From positions 976,558 to 1,040,557 of the forward strand of contig JAVSML010024016.1 of the NCBI GenBank assembly GCA_038503035.1: DNA of 64,000 bases. The letters are read 5' to 3'. A model generated the notes under the pieces. The model did no database searches and was not told the origin of the DNA. It was given only the letters and a program-made list of their open reading frames with translations. Below are positions 57,263 to 64,000 of the stretch, one piece after another (position 1 is the first letter of the stretch; every line of letters starts with the position of its first letter). This DNA comes from Crocodylus rhombifer (lineage: Eukaryota > Chordata > Crocodylia > Crocodylidae). Both the position numbers and the translations under genes were made by a program.

Positions 57263-59177
57263 TCAGTTAAATGTCTCTCCAGCTTTCCTCTTGAACTGGC
57301 ATAGCCTTCACAAAGCCACCGGCCACTGATCTTGAAACAAGAAACATAGTTCATTTCAGAGCTATAGATTAGTGCTGCACACAGTTATTATTGACAAAAT
57401 TCTCATGCTGTTAGCAAGATAGTCTCTTGCCAGAGGAAGGATCCATCCAAGGACAGCAATTAGCACTTGGATGCTCCTATCTGTGTCTTTAGTAGACGGA
57501 GCTCGGCCCAAATTTAGCAAAGTTTAAAAAAATGTCTTACCTGTTTCATTTTCTGTTTCTCCAGCTATGCAAAGTTGTTGTGCTGGCCAGCAAGCAATTC
57601 TGTTAACATATGCTACATGTGCAATTGCTAATGATACATTCCTATGTTCCAAACAATTTGTCATGAATACAATACTTGCAACTGATATATTTGAATCCAA
57701 TGAAAACTCATGTTATTAAATTTAAGTAAATGTTGATTAACAAAACGCTAACATGACAGCTACTTTTAACAGCTCTATCTATTCCATTGCTTCTGTTGCT
57801 GATTGTTAAATTTAAAGCTTCAATATCTGCAGTCTTCCACGTGGACATATGAAAGCCAGAAACTCCCAGCACAACATCTATCACACTTTGTGTATGAGGG
57901 TTTTTTTGGACAGCTCCAGGGATCTTTCCATAGCTAGATTTGTGCATTCACTGCTTTATCAAAGCAGTTTTGTTCCTTGCAGGACATTGTTCAGGCATTG
58001 CTGGTTTAGAAAAATGTAACCCTAAAAGAGCTCACTTACAGCTTACTTTTTCACCATATACTCAGGTGTCAGATGTAAAAAGCATACCACATTTCAGCCG
58101 AGGCTGCAAAACAAGGCATTATTTCCAAGAAGTGATGTCAGTAGTAGGGGTGGGGGTTGCAGGGAAAGACTGTACAGGAGAGGCTAGTAGAATGGAGTGA
58201 CAGGAAGGTAAGCAGTGCATGGTAGCTATATTTGCTGGTCTGGGTATCTCTCTGTTGGAGATGAGTGTTTGTCTTATCTCCCTGTCAGAGATCATTAATG
58301 AAATGATATCACCAGGATTCAGAGTTATTCTATCCAATGCTCACCAATTGCCTGTTTGGGCAGATCCTTCCAGTGGGATTTTCACTGGGTTCATTACCAT
58401 AAATCAGTCAGTTGTCACATCTGGTCCTCCATTACATGCTTGTACACCATAAGGCAGGCCAAGAGCACTTAAAGTCCTGCTGGGCTAAAATTCTATGGAA
58501 GCCAACAGAGCACATCAGAGCACATCCTGAGATGTTCAAACAATATTGCAGTGGTACTGAGCAGGCCCTTGGAGACAGCAACAGTGGTTGGACCCTATCA
58601 TTGCTTGGCATCTCTATACTTACTGAGTGAAACTGCTCCTTCCTCTACTTGAGTCCAAGGCAAGAGGTTTTATGATAATCTGCCTCCCTGTCTTAGTATC
58701 ATTAAAGCCACTGTCCAGTCTTTGCACTATTAGAGTCACTGGTAAGTAAGATAGTTAGTACAACCACCTCTGCATTCAAAGAGGCCAGCAGATGCACTTG
58801 GTAGCTGTTGGGGATATGGGCCTTATCAGACCTTGGGCTTCCAGTCCATTAGTCTACATCTGATGGCAGAAGCCATGTGTGTTATTGACCCAATAGGTAT
58901 CACAGAGACCATGAGCCCCACCAACTATTACAAGGGGTTGTGTCTGCAACATTAATTTGGTGCATCCTTCCTTTGGCCTTGGTTCCATTACTATACAGTG
59001 AAATGGAAAGCAGAAAATAATCACTCTTTCATTTAATAGGCTCTTTGGAGCTTTAGTTTGACCAACATGTCATCCAAATTGTTCACCCTCCTCTTCTAGG
59101 TCTGGCAAGTACACAAAGGCTCTAGCTTATTCATTGTTATATACAGGCTGTATCACTTAGAATCCTGTAAGTCTTTT
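57263..59177. other. No recognisable gene
   Basis: About 1.9 kb of mixed DNA. The frames at 58219-58452 and 58412-58630 have ordinary composition but no recognised domain or conserved neighbour, and are likely chance. Confidence 0.5.
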
Positions 59178-60985
59178 TTTAGATATTTGGGGAGTCAGAG
59201 GAAAAGCAAGGGCAACATTGGACCCCTGCTGAACCAGATGGGACAACTGACGCCCAGGAAAAAGCCAACCTATTAAATGGGTACTTTGCGTCGGTCTTTC
59301 ATCAGTCCCATGGGATGCCCATGCCCACCACGGGACAGGGCGGTCCGGGTGAGGGAGATCCCCTGCCCTCCATTAATGTTGACCTTGTGAAAGAACGCCT
59401 TGAGAGGCTGGACACCTTCAAGTCAGCTGGCCCTGACAATCTACACCCCAGGGTACTCAAGGAGCTGGCGAGCATCATAGCCCAGCCCCTGGCACGGATC
59501 TTTGAAAACTCCTGGTGCTTTGGTGTAGTGCCCAAAGACTGGAAGAAGGCCAATGTGGTGCCTGTCTTCAAGAAAGGGAGGAAAGTGGATCCGGGTAACT
59601 ATAGACACATCAGCCTGACTTCTATCCTGGGGAAGATCTTAGAAAAGTTTATTGAAGAGGCCATCCTTAATGGACTGGCTGACGCCAACATCCTGAGGGA
59701 TAGCCAGCACGGGTTTGTTGTGGGTAGGTCTTGCTTGACCAATATCATTTCCTTCTATGACCAGGTGACCTATCACCTGGACAAGGGAGAAGAGATTGAT
59801 GTCATATATCTTGACTACAAAAAAGCCTTTGATCTGGTATCCCATGATCATCTCTTGGTGAAACTGGCCAATTGTGGCCTTGGGTCCACCACGATCTGCT
59901 GGCTGGGAAATTGGCTCCGTGGTCAGATCCAGAGGGTTGTAATTGATGGCAGTCACTCATCATGGTGTCCTGTGACCAGTGGGGTCCCCCAAGGCTCTGT
60001 CCTTGGACCCATATTGTTCAACATCTTCATTAATGATGTGGACATTGGAATCGGAAGCAGACTGGCCAAGTTCACATTGCTTATCTCCTCAGGCTTCAGG
60101 CAACATCAACATGCTTTGGGGCAAAGCATCCACACCAGAAGACAGGCAGGAGATCCAGGCTGACCTGGACGGGCTCAGCAAATGGGCGGACGAGAACCTG
60201 ATGTTGTTTAACGCCGAAAAATGCAAGGTTCTCCACCTTGGGAGGAAAAACCTGCAGCATCCTTATAGGCTCGGCAGTGCTACGCTGGCTAGCACTACAA
60301 AAGAAAGAGACTTGGGGTCACCATTGACCACAAGATGAACATGTGCCTACAATGCAATGCTGTGGCTAGTAAAGCCACCAAAACACTGGCTTGCATCCAT
60401 AGATGCTTCTCAAACAAATCCCAGGATGTCATTCCCCCCTTGTACTCGACCTTGGTGAGGCTGCAGCTGGAGTACTGCGTCCAGTTCTGGGCTCCACAAT
60501 TCAAAAAGGATGTGGAGAAGCTTGAGAGAGTCCAGAGGAGAGCCACGCGCATGATCAGAAGTCAGGACAACAGACCTTACGACAACAGGCTGAGAGCCAT
60601 GGGCTCCTACCCTGGAAAAGCGCAGGCTCAGGGGTGATCTGATGGCCACCTATAAGTTTATTGGGGTGACCACCAGTATCTGGGGGAACATTTGTTCACC
60701 AGAGTGCCCCGAGGGATGATGAGGTCGAACAGTCATAAACTACTGCAAGAGCATTTCAGGCTGGACATAAGGAAGAATTTCTTTACTGTCCGAGCCCCCA
60801 AGATCTGGAACAGCCTGCCACCAGAGGTGGTTCAAGCACCTACATTGAAAACCTTCAAGAGTAAATTGGATGCTAATTTTGCTGGGATCCTATGAGCCCA
60901 GCTGACTTCCTGCCCTTCGGGCAGGGGACTGGACTCCATGATCTTCCAAGGTCCCTTCCAGCCCTAATGTCTATGAATCTGTATA
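59178..60985 (+). mobile_element. CR1 LINE, 5'-truncated, second subfamily
   Basis: Begins just upstream of the RT domain and ends in 'cccttccagccctaatgtctatgaatct'. Its protein and 3' UTR sequences differ consistently from the 29.8/40/62.5-kb group but agree with the 25.3-kb fragment, so two CR1 subfamilies are represented in the window. Confidence 0.95.
59315..60895 (+). pseudogene. CR1 ORF2 relic: reverse transcriptase without its catalytic Asp pair
   Basis: A long open frame (59315-60163) carries [62 protein letters not shown] and [14 protein letters not shown]. Where FADDT is expected, the sequence reads KFTLLIS (about 60067-60087), as if nine bases encoding Ala-Asp-Asp had been removed in frame. 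A frameshift follows near 60100. The C-terminal parts (QLEYCVQFWAP, RVQRRATRMIRS, RLDIRKNFFTVRAP) lie in other frames up to a stop at 60893-60895. Confidence 0.93.
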
Positions 60986-60989
60986 TATC

Positions 60990-61555
60990 TTGTCCTGCTC
61001 CAGCTATCTCAAACCACCTTTTGCCTCAGACCAGGGTATGAGTTTCTTGCTTGGCCTTGTTCATCATCATAATGGACTTTTGCATCTTCAGAATATGTCT
61101 GTGTAGTCATTCTCAGACATAGCCAGGAACAGGGTTTATTGTGGATTGCTACATAGGAAAAGGGCAGTCCAGAAGGGTCTTATGTGGGGAAAACCTGGTA
61201 ATCAGGACTCCCTTACATACATGTGTTTTAAAATTAGAAGGGTAGTTTCATGCCAGTTGGTTTTTGTGACATTCCCCCCACCTCTTGAATTCATTTTTAA
61301 TTATTCTGCTCTTCCTTCATGTTGCCTGAAGCCTGAGGAGATAAGCAATGTGGAATTTGTAGTTAATCCTCACAGTTCACAAATCTTCACCACATTTCTC
61401 TGTTGGAGCCCATAACCTTTAGCATTCCCTATTTCCAGAATACATCCTACACCAACTGCTGAGGTGCTGTGAGTGCACTGCAGTACAATTTTGTTGTACT
61501 GCCTCCCCCCAGTGGAAGAACAAGTCCACTACAGTCAGAAACACATACTGCCTCT
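60990..61555. other. No recognisable gene
   Basis: Single-copy-like DNA between a CR1 tail and a MITE. Confidence 0.55.
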
Positions 61556-61559
61556 AGAT

Positions 61560-61781
61560 CAGAGGTTCTCAAACTTTTTCTTATTCTGTACACCCCCTTC
61601 AAGATTTACCAGCTGACTGTGTACCCCTACCAGCCTACATTTTATAGTTTAACCCCTTAAGTGCAAATTATTATTGTAATGAAAATTAAATCTGCCATTA
61701 CAGAATTTCTCCTGCATACCCCCCCCAAACATGTCTTATGTAGCCCCCATGGGTACGTGTACCACAATTTGGGAACCCCGG
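61560..61781. mobile_element. hAT-like MITE, 222 bp
   Basis: Left CAGAGGTTCTCAAACT and right AATTTGGGAACCCCGG are diverged inverted repeats of the CAGNGGTTCTCAAAC type. The flanking octamers CTCTAGAT and CTTTAGAT match at 7 of 8. The interior has the 'taccccc...gtaccac' motifs seen in similar vertebrate MITEs. No coding capacity. Confidence 0.88.
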
Positions 61782-61844
61782 CTTTAGATGTAATTCCCCA
61801 GGACCTTTTAGTCTCTCCCAAGGTCCTCAAGTGCCCTGTCTCAA

Positions 61845-62521
61845 GAGTGCTACCAGGCGGAGGGTGATGCCCGCTGCCCCCCCACTGCCTGCCTCATGGG
61901 GGGCTGTTCATGAGCCCCTCAGCTGCCCCAAACACTGTCCCAGCCCCTCCCCATGGCTGCCCTGCCCACTGCAGCTCTGGCCCTTTAAGGAAAAAAACCC
62001 AAGAAAACCCCTGGACTCACCGTTTCTGCCCATCGGGGCGATCCCCACTGCCCAGCCTCACATGAGGGGCTTTTCCATGAGCTCCCAAAGCCCGGAGGCC
62101 ACTGCAGGAGTGGTGAGTCCTGGGTTTTTCTCATTTTCTTTTTCTTAAAGGGCTGGAGCTGGGGTGGGTGGCGCAGCCATGGGGGGGGCTGGAGGAGTGA
62201 GAAGGCGGATCGGGGGGCTTGTGCAGAGCCCCCCACACACAGCATGGGGCAGTGGGGATCACCCCCAGAAGCAGCCAGGGAGTCCAGGCCTTTTTTAAAG
62301 CACTGGGAGTTGGGGCAGGTGAGGCAGCCATGGGGGGGCTGGGGGAGCAGGCAGGGGATGGGGCCTGGCAGGGGTCCCCCATTCCCTACTTACCAGCTCC
62401 TAGTCCAGCTGCAGCTACCTGCTGCAGCCACCGGGGACTGTCTGGATCACTGAACCCCAATTACTGAAAATCTTCACTTTCAGAAGATTCAGAGAGGTTC
62501 AAATCAATTCCGACCTTTTAA
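61845..62521. mobile_element. Foldback hAT-like element, broken copy
   Basis: Contains the arm modules of the 19- and 37-kb elements: 'accaggcggagggtgatgcccgctgcccccc...catggggggctg' (61851-61904) and inverted 'ggggggcttgtgcagagccccccac...gcatggggcagtggggatcacccccag' (62212-62269), with A/T-runs between. The right subterminal part (ctgcagccaccggggactgtctggatcactgaa...gattcagagaggttcaaatcaattc) runs to 62521, where a CR1 begins. The left end with its TIR was not found. Confidence 0.8.
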
Positions 62522-64000
62522 TTCTTCACCTCCGTTTTCTTGTGCGGGGGACTTCCCTGCTGTGATGCCAGACGGACTCGAGGGGAATGCCTCTAGACCT
62601 CAGGTTGGGGAGGACCGGGTTAGAGAGCTTCTGGAGGGGCTGGACATGTTCAAGTCAGCGGGTCCAGATGCTCTCCACCCCAGGGTGTTGAAGGAGCTAG
62701 CTGGGGTTATTGCAGGGCCCTTGGCACGGCTTTACGAGCGCTCGTGGTGCTCAGGCCAGGTGCCAGATGACTGGAAGAGAGTTAACGTGGTCCCCATCTT
62801 CAAAAAAGGGAAAAGAGAGGACCCGGGCAAATATAGGCCCATCAGTCTTACCTCAATCTTAGGGAAACTCTTTGAGAAGATCCTCAAGGAGCGCGTCTGT
62901 GATGGGCCAGCTTCAGGGATGATGCTCAAGGGCAACCAGCACGGTTTCATTAGGGGCAGGTCATGTCAGACCAACCTGATTGCCTTTTATGATCAGGTCA
63001 CAAAGGCAATGGATGCAGGTGTCGCCGTGGATGTAGTCTTTCTAGACTTCAGCAAGGCCTTTGACACCGTCTCCCACCCCATCCTCATTAAAAAACTAGG
63101 TGACTGTGGCATTGATGCCTACACAGTCATATGGATTGCAGATTGGCTCATGGGTCGTACTCAGAGGGTGTGGTGGACGGGTCGTATTCAACCTGGGGGG
63201 AAGTGGGCAGCGGAGTCCCCCAGGCCTCGGTCTTTGGGCCTGTGTTGTTCAATTTCTTCATCAGTGATTTCAACAACGGGGTGAAATACAACCTGTTTAA
63301 ATTCGTTGATGATATCAAAATTTAGGGTGAGGTGAGCACGCTAGTAGGGAGGAAAAGATTTCAGCAAGACCTGAATAGGTTACAGGGGTGGGTTAACATA
63401 AACAGGATGCACTTCAATACTGACAAGTCCAGGGTGCTGCACTTAGGCAGTAGAAACCAGCAGCACACTTATAAGATGGGAAACTCCCTTCTTGAGAGCA
63501 CGGAGCCAGAAAGGGATCTTGGAGTCATTACTGACTCCAAGATGAACATGGGCCGACAATGCGAGGTCACGGTTGGCAGGGCTAACCGGACCTTGTCATG
63601 CATCCACAGGTGCATCTCAAGTAGAGCCAGGGAGATGATCCTCCCCCTCTATGTGACGCTGGTCAGGCCACAGCTGGAGTACTGTGTCCAGTTCTGTGCG
63701 CCCCATTTCAGGAGGGATGTGGACAACATTGAAAGGGTCCAGAGGAGGGCCACCCGCATGATCCGGGGACAACAGGGCAGACCCTACATTGAAAGACTGC
63801 GGGATCTAAACCTGTTCAGCCTTCACAAGAGAAGGCTGAGCCTGGTGACTGTCTATAAACTCACTAGGGGGGACCAGAAGGGTTTGGGGGAGACACTTTT
63901 TCCCCTAGAGCCCCCTGGCATTACAAGGAACAATGGACACAAATTATTGGAGAGTAGGTTTAGTTTAAACATCCGCAAGAACTACTTCACAGTTAGGGCG
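62522..64000 (+). mobile_element. CR1 LINE, 5'-truncated, continues past the window
   Basis: Starts abruptly (ttcacctccgttttcttgtgc) inside the foldback-element fragment and follows 30807 onward of the 29.8-kb copy very closely. The 3' UTR and tail lie beyond position 64000, where the right end of the interrupted foldback element may also be found. Confidence 0.95.
62562..64000 (+). pseudogene. CR1 ORF2 relic: reverse transcriptase, 3' end outside the window
   Basis: The first frame (62562 to about 63170) reads [43 protein letters not shown] and DVVFLDFSKAFDTVSHP. A one-base loss in the gggtggtgg run near 63168 shifts the frame. The next frame has GVPQASVFGPVLFN and FVDDIK (63301-63318) in place of FADDTK, keeping both Asp, followed by a TAG at 63323-63325 where the family has Trp. 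The C-terminal region (QLEYCVQFCAP, RVQRRATRMIRG, then an 11-residue-scale deletion near 63838) is cut by the window. Confidence 0.93.

Noticed and set aside
1..64000. CRISPR array or bacterial-type system
   Set aside because: No regularly spaced identical short repeats with unique spacers; content is that of a vertebrate nuclear genome.

Overview
The window is non-coding DNA from a vertebrate nuclear genome built almost wholly of transposable elements. The mix of several CR1 non-LTR retrotransposons, one with an ATTCTATG-type 3' tail, and many short hAT-like elements with exact or near-exact 8-bp target duplications points to a sauropsid. My best guess is a crocodilian, with a turtle as the alternative; this is inference from repeat content. 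I found no host protein-coding gene, rRNA, tRNA gene or CRISPR array. Every long reading frame that makes biological sense belongs to a CR1 element.

Layout. 1-373: CR1 3' end. 374-5000: unannotated DNA with a GC-rich set of alternating inverted repeats at about 1.75-2.56 kb. 5-7 kb: three short inverted-repeat elements. 7-11.7 kb: little except a GC-rich repeat at 9.1-10.4 kb. 11.75-13.6 kb: an old CR1 keeping ORF1 and the start of ORF2. 15-20.9 kb: two large foldback hAT-like elements and one palindromic MITE. 21.3-25.25 kb: a degenerate element with inverted-repeat ends and two short coding-like remnants. 25.3-26.05 kb: CR1 3' end. 26.6-27.3 kb: hAT-like element. 29.8-34.2 kb: two CR1 copies in opposite orientation, abutting. 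34.7-38.9 kb: nested hAT-like elements in and beside a CR1 tail, a third foldback element and a tRNA-like SINE. 39.2-44.8 kb: an inverted-repeat element split by a nearly full-length antisense CR1. 45.8-55.1 kb: MITEs, a probable solo LTR and a palindromic MITE family in three copies. 57 kb: a pair of inverted tRNA-like SINE heads. 59.2-61 kb: CR1 of another subfamily. 61.6-64 kb: a MITE, a foldback-element fragment and a CR1 that runs off the window.

CR1 supplies the protein-coding relics: an SGNH-esterase-type ORF1, and an ORF2 with APE-like endonuclease and reverse transcriptase. All copies are dead through stops, frameshifts, 5' truncation or loss of catalytic residues. The hAT-like elements carry no transposase that I can see, so they would have been mobilised in trans. 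The most notable pattern is a family with TIRs near TAGGCCTGTGCAAAGC, 8-bp duplications and long internal inverted arms, present as three complete copies and one broken copy. All positions and identities were read by eye, so boundaries of old elements are good to tens of bases at best.
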